From assembly GCA_044359885.1 (NCBI GenBank), contig JBIKLI010000205.1, forward strand, positions 1 through 7,958: a stretch of 7,958 nucleotides of DNA. Reading direction: 5' to 3'. The stretch comes from CAIOSQ01 sp044359885. Its GTDB lineage: Bacteria > Pseudomonadota > Alphaproteobacteria > CACIAM-22H2. Of this stretch, positions 1 to 6,060 are shown one piece after another. Below the pieces are notes generated by a model. It was not told the DNA's origin. It did not search any database and saw nothing but the letters and a program-made list of their open reading frames with translations. Position 1 is the stretch's first letter. The number at the start of each line of letters is the position of its first letter. The position numbers and the translations under genes are program-made.

Positions 1-860
1 GGATTGGCAAGGCGGCGAAACCCCGCACCGACGGCGATGCGGCGATGGCGCAGTTCGGCGCCCAGGGCCGCGTCGTCGATGGCCGCCCGGCGCTCGGCCG
101 TCGTCGCCTGCACGGCACCCGGTCCATGGACCCAGCCGGCCGAGACCGAGAGCCTCGTCTCGCCCATCGTCCAGCGGCCATTGGCCGATCCGCTCAGCAT
201 GTCCGTGCGTTCGCGCAGGCGATCCGCGACGTCGCGCCCGGTCTCGCTTTGCGCAGGCGTCAGCGACAGCCCCAGCTGGACGCCGCCGGCACGCGGCGTG
301 AACCAGGTGATCTTGCGGTCGTCGCCGGTCGCAAGCGGCGCGGTCGTGCCGAGAAAGGCGACATGGCGCGGCTTGTGGACCCAGCCGGTGGCGGCCGATT
401 CCAGCACCCCCCAGGCGGCGCCGGCGCGCGGTGCCGAGACATGCTGCAGATAGGCGGCGTCGTTTTCCGCGCCCAGCAGCAGCCGGCCGAACCTGCCTTC
501 GGCGAAGAGATAGGATTCGTCGATCTGCCGGTCGGGCTGGCTGTCGGCCTCCAGCTGGACGACGAAGCCGATGATGACGTCGCCCGCGATCCGCCCGCGG
601 CCCCGGAACCAGATCTCGCTGTCGGCGCGCTGGCCGGTGGCGTTGGGCGCCCCGACCACGGCCGGCGCCCCGCCCTGGCGCGCGACGCGCACGCCCGGCT
701 GGTTGCGCGCCAACCCCGCCGTCTGCTCCATGTAGCCGCCGACCTCCAGCGTCACCGCGGCGGGCGGCCCTGCGGTGGCCAGTGACGGCGCGGCCAGAAG
801 GACGAAGCCAAGCGCCGCGGCGAGCGCGGCGCGCAACGCGATGTGACCCAGGCCCGCCAT
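1..860 (-). CDS. Outer-membrane porin, N-terminal part (cut by window edge)
   Basis: This reads as a trimeric general-diffusion-type porin of the Gram-negative Porin_4 kind, a beta-barrel in the outer membrane. I translated the open minus-strand frame: 286 codons are visible and it runs off the left edge without a stop. Residues 1-30 form a Sec signal peptide (hydrophobic run about 11-26, likely cleavage after SLATA). The mature protein then starts strand-like with VTLEVGGYMEQ (about 36-46). Alternating strands follow, including DSEIWFRGRGRI (80-91), DVIIGFVVQLEAD (94-106), ESYLFAEGRFGRLLLGAEND (115-134) and KITWFTPRAGGVQLGLSL (183-200); the 'EGRFGRLLLG' turn is typical of the family. The start at 860 is chosen because a GGGGGGAGG Shine-Dalgarno (875-867) lies 6 nt upstream; an in-frame ATG at 866 abuts that site and is less likely. 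The gene lies 115 bp downstream of the DUF3576 gene and may have its own control (see the palindrome at 863-894). The porin class is fairly sure; substrate specificity cannot be told. Confidence 0.85.
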   Translation of the reverse strand, partial: MAGLGHIALRAALAAALGFVLLAAPSLATAGPPAAVTLEVGGYMEQTAGLARNQPGVRVARQGGAPAVVGAPNATGQRADSEIWFRGRGRIAGDVIIGFVVQLEADSQPDRQIDESYLFAEGRFGRLLLGAENDAAYLQHVSAPRAGAAWGVLESAATGWVHKPRHVAFLGTTAPLATGDDRKITWFTPRAGGVQLGLSLTPAQSETGRDVADRLRERTDMLSGSANGRWTMGETRLSVSAGWVHGPGAVQATTAERRAAIDDAALGAELRHRRIAVGAGFRRLAN

Positions 861-862
861 GA

Positions 863-894
863 ACATCCTCCCCCCGAATTCCGGGCGAGGATGT
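863..894 (-). promoter_or_regulatory. Palindrome/hairpin covering the porin ribosome-binding site
   Basis: Arms ACATCCTC and GAGGATGT (863-870 and 887-894) are perfect inverted repeats of 8 bp. Inside them, 872-874 pairs with 883-885 (CCC/GGG), and the centre is GAATTC (876-881). Only two symmetric positions fail to pair (871/886 and 875/882). In the porin mRNA the 3' arm contains the end of the Shine-Dalgarno (GAGG) and the upstream in-frame ATG at 866, and the preferred ATG (860) follows within 3 nt. The fold would therefore hide the ribosome-binding site. At DNA level the same palindrome could be an operator. The pairing is seen directly; the regulatory role is inference. Confidence 0.5.
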
Positions 895-934
895 GCCCGG
901 CCGGCGGCGGAGGCAAAGGCGCAGCCGGCGCAAT

Positions 935-963
935 CCCTCGGCGCTACGCCGCCCGCGCGAGGG
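935..963 (-). terminator. Weak GC-rich stem-loop after the DUF3576 gene
   Basis: CCCTCG (935-940) pairs with CGAGGG (958-963), and GCG/CGC pairs (941-943 region with 947-949) can form a small inner hairpin. It lies 12 nt past the DUF3576 stop codon on the transcribed strand. The sequence after the stem on that strand is ATTG, with no U-run, so it is not a canonical intrinsic terminator. It may attenuate transcription, protect the 3' end, or simply be chance pairing in GC-rich DNA. Confidence 0.25.
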
Positions 964-975
964 GCGTCGTCGCTG

Positions 976-1497
976 TCAGCGCTGGGCCAGGCGCAATTCG
1001 CGTGCGCGGGTCAGGATGGCGTCCTCCAGCCGCGTGACCGTGGCCGCATCGACCGGCGTATCGGCCCAGGCCCCGGTGCGATCCCGGCGCTGCCGGAACA
1101 CCGCGGCGCGCAGGCCGTCGGCCCGCAATTCGCGACCGAGGATGAAGAGATTGACCTTGAAGCGCTCGTCCGGCGCCTCCGGCAGGGAATGCCAGTCGGT
1201 GACGATGACGCCGCCGAACGGATCAGCCGAAGACAGCGGCATGAAGGCAAGCGAGTCGAGGGCCGCGCGCCACAGGAAATTGTTGACGCCGATCCCGCCC
1301 CCTTGCGCCTGCGACGGCAGCGACCGGCCGAACAGGCCCCCATCGCTGAAGATCGTCGGTTCGCGCGGCGTGTTCGTATACTCCGGCGGGCCTGCGCCCT
1401 CGCAGGCGACAAGAAACGGCGCCAGGGCCGCCAGGGCCGAGGCCGTCGCCAGCACACCGCGCAGACCGCGCGTCTCACGCATCGCCGAACCGTCCAT
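976..1497 (-). CDS. DUF3576 family lipoprotein
   Basis: This is a 173-residue protein of the alphaproteobacterial DUF3576 family, whose biochemical function is unknown to me. It has a lipoprotein signal peptide: basic residues at about 7-14, a hydrophobic run at 15-30, and lipobox LVAC with Cys32 as the lipidated residue. A short linker is followed by the family core, recognisable from GIGVNNFLWRAALDSL (about 69-83), PLSSADPFGGVIVTDW (about 87-102), ERFKVNLFILGRELRADGL and the C-terminal LEDAILTRARELR. I chose the ATG at 1497 because GGGAGAA (1509-1503) lies 5 nt upstream. A GTG at 1500 directly precedes it, and an ATG at 1482 lacks a ribosome-binding site. It follows the 163-residue lipoprotein gene by 77 bp and may be cotranscribed with it. 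In many Rhodospirillales this family is encoded just upstream of leuS; here it lies beyond holA. The envelope location is inferred from the lipobox. Confidence 0.85.
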   Translation of the reverse strand: MDGSAMRETRGLRGVLATASALAALAPFLVACEGAGPPEYTNTPREPTIFSDGGLFGRSLPSQAQGGGIGVNNFLWRAALDSLAFMPLSSADPFGGVIVTDWHSLPEAPDERFKVNLFILGRELRADGLRAAVFRQRRDRTGAWADTPVDAATVTRLEDAILTRARELRLAQR

Positions 1498-1574
1498 CAC
1501 GCTTCTCCCGATCCTCGGCCCCTCATCGCATCAATCGGCCCAAATAGCCACAGAACCTCGCCGCCAGCCAGATT

Positions 1575-2066
1575 TCAGCTCGCCTGGCGTGGCAGTCGCA
1601 GGCTCCAGGCACAGGCAAGCGAGCCGCTGCCGAACCGGATATTCGATTCGCCCGGGCGGGGATTGTCGCGCCGAGGGTCGAGCCCGGCCTCGGCCAGCAG
1701 CGAGCCATCGAATCTGCCGTCGCGGAACCGTCCACGCAGGACATAGACGTCGCCCAGCGCCCGCAGCACCGCGGCGACACTGCCATCGGTGTCGAGATAG
1801 CCGTCGAAGCGCGAGGGCGGCGCCTGGGTCCGCGCCGGGTCCGAGATCTCGCCCGCGAGCGCGCCATTGGCGACGCGCAGGTCGAACCGCAATCTTGGCG
1901 TGCAATTCGCCGCGCCGCCGGCGACGGCGGCCGTCCCGGCGTAACGCCCGTCGAGGCTCCGCAGATCCGCGACCGGCGCTCCGCCCTGGGGCGCGACGAG
2001 CCCTTCGATCCCGGCACAACCGGAAAGGACGGCAAAGATGGCGGCAAGGACAACCGACCGGCGCAT
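1575..2066 (-). CDS. Small lipoprotein of unknown function
   Basis: This is a 163-residue protein that I cannot assign to a named family. Residues 1-17 are a short lipoprotein signal peptide: Arg2-Arg3, hydrophobic 5-14, lipobox LSGC with Cys17. The rest looks like a compact beta-rich periplasmic domain. It has repeated Gly-Asp/Gly-Arg turns (SLDGRYAGTAAV at about 37-48, FDLRVANGALAGEI at 61-74, FDGYLDTDGSVAAVL at 87-101, LRGRFRDGRFDGSLLAEAG at 110-128). Cys55 near the start and Cys152 near the end could form a disulfide closing the fold. It begins 52 bp after holA, in the same direction. No clear Shine-Dalgarno precedes ATG 2066, so translation may depend on readthrough from holA or be weak. 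It is not LptE, despite being a lipoprotein near holA: the CGFxPLY-type mature N-terminus of LptE is missing and the length and pattern do not fit. Confidence 0.75.
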   Translation of the reverse strand: MRRSVVLAAIFAVLSGCAGIEGLVAPQGGAPVADLRSLDGRYAGTAAVAGGAANCTPRLRFDLRVANGALAGEISDPARTQAPPSRFDGYLDTDGSVAAVLRALGDVYVLRGRFRDGRFDGSLLAEAGLDPRRDNPRPGESNIRFGSGSLACAWSLRLPRQAS

Positions 2067-2118
2067 GACGATCGAGTTTTAGTCCCGGGGAAGGGGCAAG
2101 GGAAGCGCTGCGGTGCCG

Positions 2119-3168
2119 TCATCGCGGCAGGCCGGCCGCCCGGCTGCGCGCCGCCTGGGCGCCGGCGATGGCGTAGAGCGCACGCTGCGCCGCCAGCGTC
2201 CCGGCGCGGCCGAGCCCGGACTTGGCGCTGCGCTCCGCCGACAGCAGCAGCGCAAGCGCCCGGGCCAGCGCCCGGTGGTCCAGCCGGCGCAGCGCACGCT
2301 TGTAGGCGTCCTGCTGCTTCCAGAAGACCGGCGGTCGCAGCTTCGCCATGGCTGCACCGGGCTCGGCCCCTTCGGCGACATGGCACGCGCACAGATGCAG
2401 CCGCGTGAACAGCCGCTGGGCCGCGCGCAGCACGTTGACGGCGCTGGCGCCTTCGGCATCGAGACGGTCGAGGGCGCGGGCAAGACCCTGGACCTCGCCC
2501 AGCGCGGCCGCCATCGCGGCGTCGTCGGCCTCGATCTCGGCGGTTTCGCCGACCACGGCGCGTGCCTGATCGACGTCGATCTCCGCGCCCGGGCCGGCAT
2601 GGATCGCGAGCTTCGTCAGTTCGCTGCGCGTGGCGGCCCGGTCGCCGCCCAGACGTTCGGCCAGCCACGCCAGCGCCGCCTCGCTCGCGCGCACCCCTTC
2701 CTGCTGCAGGGTCGCGCGGATCACCGTGGCCAGATCGCGCCCCTCGTCGGGATAGCAGGCCAGCGCCGCCGCGTTCGCCGCCCCCTCGAAAAGCTTGCGC
2801 AGCGCCGAGCGTGAATCGAGGTCGCCCGCGTCGGCGACGACCAGCGCGTCGCCGGCCGGCGCGTCGAGGAAGGATTTGAAGGCCGGGGCCGCGGCGTTGC
2901 CGCAGCCGCGCACCCGGACCACCCGCCGGCCGCCGCCGAAGGCCAGCGCCGCGGCCTCGTCGGCGAGCTTCGCCGGATCGCCGGCCAGGACATCGCCCGC
3001 GAATTCGGCGACGCGGAAGGGATCGTCGAGATCGGCCACCACCCCGCGCGCCAGCGCCGCCGCGCGCTCGCGCACCAGCCCGTCGTCCGGCCCGAAGACC
3101 AGGATCGCGCGCGCCGCGGGATCCGGCGCCTTGAGAAAACGCTCGACGCTCTTGTAGTCGATCTTCAT
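2119..3168 (-). CDS. holA: DNA polymerase III delta subunit
   Basis: This is the delta subunit of the DNA polymerase III clamp loader, which opens the beta sliding clamp for loading onto primed DNA in the cytoplasm. The 349-residue length is normal for the family. The N-terminus (MKIDYKSVERFL, then AILVFGPDDGLVRERA at 21-36) is the standard HolA opening and, as expected for delta, has no functional Walker A motif. The middle carries GRDLATVIRATLQQEGV (143-159) and LAERLGGDRAATRSELTKLA (169-188), typical of the AAA-like and linker regions. The C-terminal helical collar domain includes LRPPVFWKQQDAYKRALRRL (277-296) and ALALLLSAERSAKSG (304-318). The frame is open upstream to 3513, but family alignment places the start at ATG 3168; the Shine-Dalgarno there is poor. 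It lies 94 bp after the glycosyltransferase gene. In most Proteobacteria the preceding gene is lptE, which is missing here. Confidence 0.95.
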   Translation of the reverse strand: MKIDYKSVERFLKAPDPAARAILVFGPDDGLVRERAAALARGVVADLDDPFRVAEFAGDVLAGDPAKLADEAAALAFGGGRRVVRVRGCGNAAAPAFKSFLDAPAGDALVVADAGDLDSRSALRKLFEGAANAAALACYPDEGRDLATVIRATLQQEGVRASEAALAWLAERLGGDRAATRSELTKLAIHAGPGAEIDVDQARAVVGETAEIEADDAAMAAALGEVQGLARALDRLDAEGASAVNVLRAAQRLFTRLHLCACHVAEGAEPGAAMAKLRPPVFWKQQDAYKRALRRLDHRALARALALLLSAERSAKSGLGRAGTLAAQRALYAIAGAQAARSRAAGLPR

Positions 3169-3262
3169 CCGCGGTGGCCGGTGGCAGTGGTCGGCGGCGA
3201 GGCTGAACGCCGGGGACGGCGCAAGCAGGAGGGCCGCTGGCGACGCATGGCGGCGCCGGTCT

Positions 3263-5386
3263 TCAAAGGCGCTGTCCTTCGCACCATCGCCCCCATAATG
3301 TCCGGTACGCCGCCTCGATCGCCCGCGCCAGGCCGGCGGCGTCGCCGAGCGGCGACGCGCGAACCCGGTCGCGCAGGCCACGACGCAGTTCGGCCAGCCG
3401 GTCGCGATCCGCCGCAAGCTTCCGGCAGGTGGCGACGTAAGCCCCATCGGTCTGCGCGGCCAGATCCGCAAGGCCGACGGCGTCGAGGATCGAAAGCCCG
3501 ACCCGGCTGGCATGCGGCCGGCCGACCCGGGTCACGACCGGCACCCCCATCCACAGCGCCTCGCAGGTCGTCGTCGTGCCGCCATAGGGGAAGGTATCGA
3601 GCGCGATGTCGATCTGGTCGTAGCAGGCCATGAAATCATGCGGATCGCGCAGGGGTTGGGCAATGTCCACGCGAGCCGCGGGACACCCGGCGGCATCGAA
3701 CATGCGCCGCAGATCGGCGGCGACGCAGGGCCTTGCATTCAGGCCGTTGCGCAAGACCAGCCGCGATCCTGGCACTGCATCCAGCACATGTCGCCAGACC
3801 GCGATCATCGCCCGCGTCAGCTTGGCCGGGTTGGCGAAGCTGCCGAACGTGACATGTCCGTTGCGAAAGACCGGCGGCATCGCCGCGGGGTCGGGCGCGT
3901 CCACGGTCGGCCGATAGGCAAGAAACAGCCGCGGCAGGCGCAGCAGCGGTTCGGTGAACAGCGCGTCGGTTGTTCCAGGTGGATCGGTCAGCGCGTCGCA
4001 GAGCCTGGCGTCGAAACACGCGAGCCCCGTCGTTCCGGCATAGCCGAGATAGGTCACCTGTACCGGAGCGGGCCGGTGGACGTGGATCGCCGGCCGGCCA
4101 TGCGCGGTCAATCCCATCAGGTCGACGAGAACGTCTATCCCGTCGGCCCGGATCCGCTGCGCGACCTCGGCCTCCGGGACGCCGCGGATGAGGGTCCAGC
4201 GGTCGAAGGCGCGCGCGAACCGCTCGGTGACGGAATCCGTCGCCGGCATGTCGCCATAGCCATGGATCTCGAAGCCGGCGCGATCATGCGCCTCGATCAG
4301 GGGCAAGGCGAAATTGGCGACGGCGTGCTGACGGAAATCCGCCGATACGTACCCGATCCGCAACGTCCTCGTCTGGTCGACGACATTCGAGTGACCAGCT
4401 GGACGGTCGATGACCGCAGCTTCCGCGATGGCTCGCCCGTCCTCGGCGCCGGCCCTCGCGGCCGATTCGCCATCCGGATCGATGCACATCACCGCCAGAC
4501 TGTTGACGGAAACGAATTCGTGCAGCCGCTTGTTCTGCGGCTCCAGTTCGCCGAGCCGCGCCTGGTGCCACGTCAGTTCCCCGACATGCGCCGCCGATCG
4601 CATCGCGACGCGTGCGAGCGCCAGTCGAAAGCGCGGCTCATCTGGTTGCAGCATGACCGCGGCGCCAAGCAAATCGACCGCGGCATCGACGTCGCCATTG
4701 CGATCCTTCAGCATGGCGTAGTCATGGGCCAGCGCGGCACCGGTCTCGACCGGTGTCTCGAGCGCCATCGCCTGCCTGAAGACCGCATCGGCATCGGCGG
4801 CGAGGCCCAGCGCCGTCAGGCAGCGCCCATGCCCCGCCAGCAGGGCCACGTCGCGCGGCCGGATCAGGCACAGCCGTGCGAAGATGGTCGTGGCCGCCGC
4901 CACCTCGCCGGCTCTTTCCAGCAGACGCGCCAGATCCGCCTCGAGGTCCGGATCGCGGGCGGCGGGCGGCACGGTCTCCAGGGCGCGGCGCGCCTCGTCC
5001 AGGCGACCGGAATCGGCCAGCAGCGCGGACAGCAGCCGCGCGGCCTCGCCATCCGCAGGGAAGCCCGACAGCGCCGCGCGCAGCGCCGCGATCGCCTCGT
5101 CGAACCGGCGCGCCTCGCGCGCGACGAGGCCCAGGCTGCGATGGAATTGCGGGTCCGATGGCCGCCTGGCGACGGCCTTGCGAAGCAGGCGCAGCGCCTC
5201 CTCGCGACGGCCCGCGTCGTTCGCCAGGATGCCGCCGACATGAAGGACATCGACATGCTCGGGATCGATCCGGCGCGCCTGGCCAAGCGCGCGGGCGGCC
5301 GCGGCGGCGTCGCCGCGGCCGCGCGCGGAAAGCGCCGCGGACAAGAACGCGGCGATCGACCCGCCATGCTTCGCCCGCGTCGTCAT
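3263..5386 (-). CDS. TPR-containing GT41 (SPINDLY/OGT-type) glycosyltransferase
   Basis: This 707-residue protein matches the O-GlcNAc-transferase family GT41, which moves a sugar from a nucleotide donor onto Ser/Thr of target proteins in the cytoplasm. Residues 1 to about 280 are TPR-like helical repeats, for example around 23-41, 57-75, 91-109, 125-139 and 195-210, that would bind the protein substrate. The catalytic part starts at LRIGYVSADFRQH (342-354) with the family histidine His354. It continues with HGRPAIHVHRPAPVQVTYLG (429-448), GTTG (451-454), FANPAKL with Lys522 aligned to the donor-phosphate lysine, WRHVLDAVPGSRLVLR (531-546), and the donor-binding block YDQIDIALDTFPYGGTTTT (589-607) followed by CEALWMGVPVVT. 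All key motifs are intact. ATG 5386 overlaps the preceding stop (ATGA) and has GGAGAG 6 nt upstream. Its partner gene is an FkbM-type methyltransferase remnant. Rhodospirillales GT41 proteins of this layout are plausible flagellin or surface-protein glycosyltransferases (compare FlmG of Caulobacter), but the substrate is not evident here. Confidence 0.9.
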   Translation of the reverse strand: MTTRAKHGGSIAAFLSAALSARGRGDAAAAARALGQARRIDPEHVDVLHVGGILANDAGRREEALRLLRKAVARRPSDPQFHRSLGLVAREARRFDEAIAALRAALSGFPADGEAARLLSALLADSGRLDEARRALETVPPAARDPDLEADLARLLERAGEVAAATTIFARLCLIRPRDVALLAGHGRCLTALGLAADADAVFRQAMALETPVETGAALAHDYAMLKDRNGDVDAAVDLLGAAVMLQPDEPRFRLALARVAMRSAAHVGELTWHQARLGELEPQNKRLHEFVSVNSLAVMCIDPDGESAARAGAEDGRAIAEAAVIDRPAGHSNVVDQTRTLRIGYVSADFRQHAVANFALPLIEAHDRAGFEIHGYGDMPATDSVTERFARAFDRWTLIRGVPEAEVAQRIRADGIDVLVDLMGLTAHGRPAIHVHRPAPVQVTYLGYAGTTGLACFDARLCDALTDPPGTTDALFTEPLLRLPRLFLAYRPTVDAPDPAAMPPVFRNGHVTFGSFANPAKLTRAMIAVWRHVLDAVPGSRLVLRNGLNARPCVAADLRRMFDAAGCPAARVDIAQPLRDPHDFMACYDQIDIALDTFPYGGTTTTCEALWMGVPVVTRVGRPHASRVGLSILDAVGLADLAAQTDGAYVATCRKLAADRDRLAELRRGLRDRVRASPLGDAAGLARAIEAAYRTLWGRWCEGQRL

Positions 5387-6039
5387 GATCCGCTCTCCGC
5401 CGGCTCCCCGGTCCAGTATGCCGAATTGAGATTGCCGCGACCCCGCCGGAAGAGGATTTCGGCGGCGACAGGTCCGCGCTGCTCGCCGGCGCGCATCCGG
5501 GCCAGCTGGCGGCGACGCTCGAAAGCGGGCGCGCGCCGCCCGCAGGATTCCAGCAGCGTGGCCGGATGGGCAAACGGAAATGCCTCGGTCCTGAAGCAGT
5601 CGGAAAAGGCGTTCCACATCCACCACGACTCGATCGCCATGGCGCCGATCCATGCGCCCATCCCGCCAGGCGCCGTCCAGGTCTCGTAGATCGGCAACAG
5701 GACGGGGAACGCCTCGTCGATGTCGAGCCGGGCACCGCGGATGGCACCGTCAGCGACCTGACCCGCCAGCCTTGCCGCGCGTGGCGTCTGGCCCAGGCTG
5801 CGCGCGATCCGCGCCTCGCCCCCGCTCGCCGCCGCCGCGGCAAGGCTGTAGAAGCCGACATTGGCGCCGATGTCGAGCATGCGGAAGCCCGGGCGGGCCA
5901 GACGCCGGACCAGCTCGGCTTCGTCTTCGAACCAGTCCTCCTGCTCGAGGAAGACATAGGTCGAGATCGCCCCGAGATCGGCCGGCACGACGATGCGAAA
6001 ACCGCCCCTGACGTTCAGCACCAGCGTCTTCGCGTCCAT
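5383..6039 (-). CDS. FkbM-family methyltransferase with internal deletion (likely inactive remnant)
   Basis: This 218-codon ORF begins exactly like the FkbM-family SAM-dependent methyltransferases that accompany TPR glycosyltransferases. Residues 5-19 are LVLNVRGGFRIVVPA, 28-38 are YVFLEQEDWFE, and motif I is MLDIGANVGFYSL (54-66), which binds S-adenosylmethionine. About eight residues later the family pattern stops: the acidic loop (xAFEP type), the NxG and DVEG-like motifs and the remaining Rossmann strands are all absent. Residues from about 75 (RIARSLGQTPRAARLAG onward) to about 185 instead resemble the helical C-terminal extension of long FkbM proteins (the 'ID..EPF' segment, a helix ending LEELER-like, and a final 'ERRxxL' helix). 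Full-length relatives are roughly twice this length or more. I infer one in-frame deletion near 5805-5832. The ORF starts 21 bp after leuS, without a clear Shine-Dalgarno, and its stop overlaps the GT41 start. It could be a pseudogene, a leader kept for coupling, or an assembly collapse. Confidence 0.65.
   Translation of the reverse strand: MDAKTLVLNVRGGFRIVVPADLGAISTYVFLEQEDWFEDEAELVRRLARPGFRMLDIGANVGFYSLAAAAASGGEARIARSLGQTPRAARLAGQVADGAIRGARLDIDEAFPVLLPIYETWTAPGGMGAWIGAMAIESWWMWNAFSDCFRTEAFPFAHPATLLESCGRRAPAFERRRQLARMRAGEQRGPVAAEILFRRGRGNLNSAYWTGEPAESGS
5393..5398 (-). promoter_or_regulatory. Shine-Dalgarno of the GT41 gene, inside the upstream ORF
   Basis: GGAGAG on the minus strand ends 6 nt before ATG 5386. 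It lies within the last codons of the FkbM-type ORF, whose TGA overlaps the GT41 start as ATGA (5386-5383). This fixes the GT41 start against the much longer open frame that reaches 5653, and it indicates translational coupling of the two genes. Confidence 0.7.
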
Positions 6040-6060
6040 CGCCGGGCCGATCCGCGGTGG

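Noticed and set aside
45..785. A plus-strand open frame of 246 codons at the left end
   Set aside because: It lies opposite the porin, whose minus-strand frame shows a signal peptide and beta-barrel strands; the plus-strand product shows nothing recognisable.
1575..2066. Identification of the post-holA lipoprotein as LptE
   Set aside because: It lacks the typical mature N-terminus (CGFxPLY) and general pattern of LptE and lies downstream, not upstream, of holA.
893..2068. A 391-codon plus-strand open frame across the two lipoprotein genes
   Set aside because: The translation is Arg/Ala/Pro-rich low-complexity sequence typical of a wrong frame, and both minus-strand genes under it have signal peptides and family features.
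2067..2118. A possible -10 element (TAAAAC) before the lipoprotein gene
   Set aside because: It is only a partial match, and no -35-like hexamer lies at 16-18 bp spacing. AT-rich patches in GC-rich DNA easily give this.
3208..3221. A CGCCG/CGGCG hairpin in the GT41-holA spacer as a terminator
   Set aside because: The stem is 5 bp and no U-run follows on the transcribed strand. Such short GC hairpins are expected by chance at this base composition.
3169..3513. An N-terminal extension of holA, including a hydrophobic stretch that looks like a remnant signal peptide
   Set aside because: The HolA family starts at MKIDYK. The extension overlaps the GT41 coding end, and the hydrophobic run (in the 94-bp spacer) has no cysteine lipobox or LptE-like continuation.
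5387..5653. An earlier start for the GT41 protein, adding 89 residues
   Set aside because: The added part is Arg-rich and unlike TPR sequence, it overlaps the FkbM-type ORF, and ATG 5386 has a good Shine-Dalgarno and the ATGA overlap.
3512..5689. A 725-codon open frame on the plus strand opposite the GT41 gene
   Set aside because: It is a mirror of a high-GC gene: the opposite frame stays open because stop codons are rare. Its translation has no recognisable domain, while the minus strand has complete GT41 motifs.
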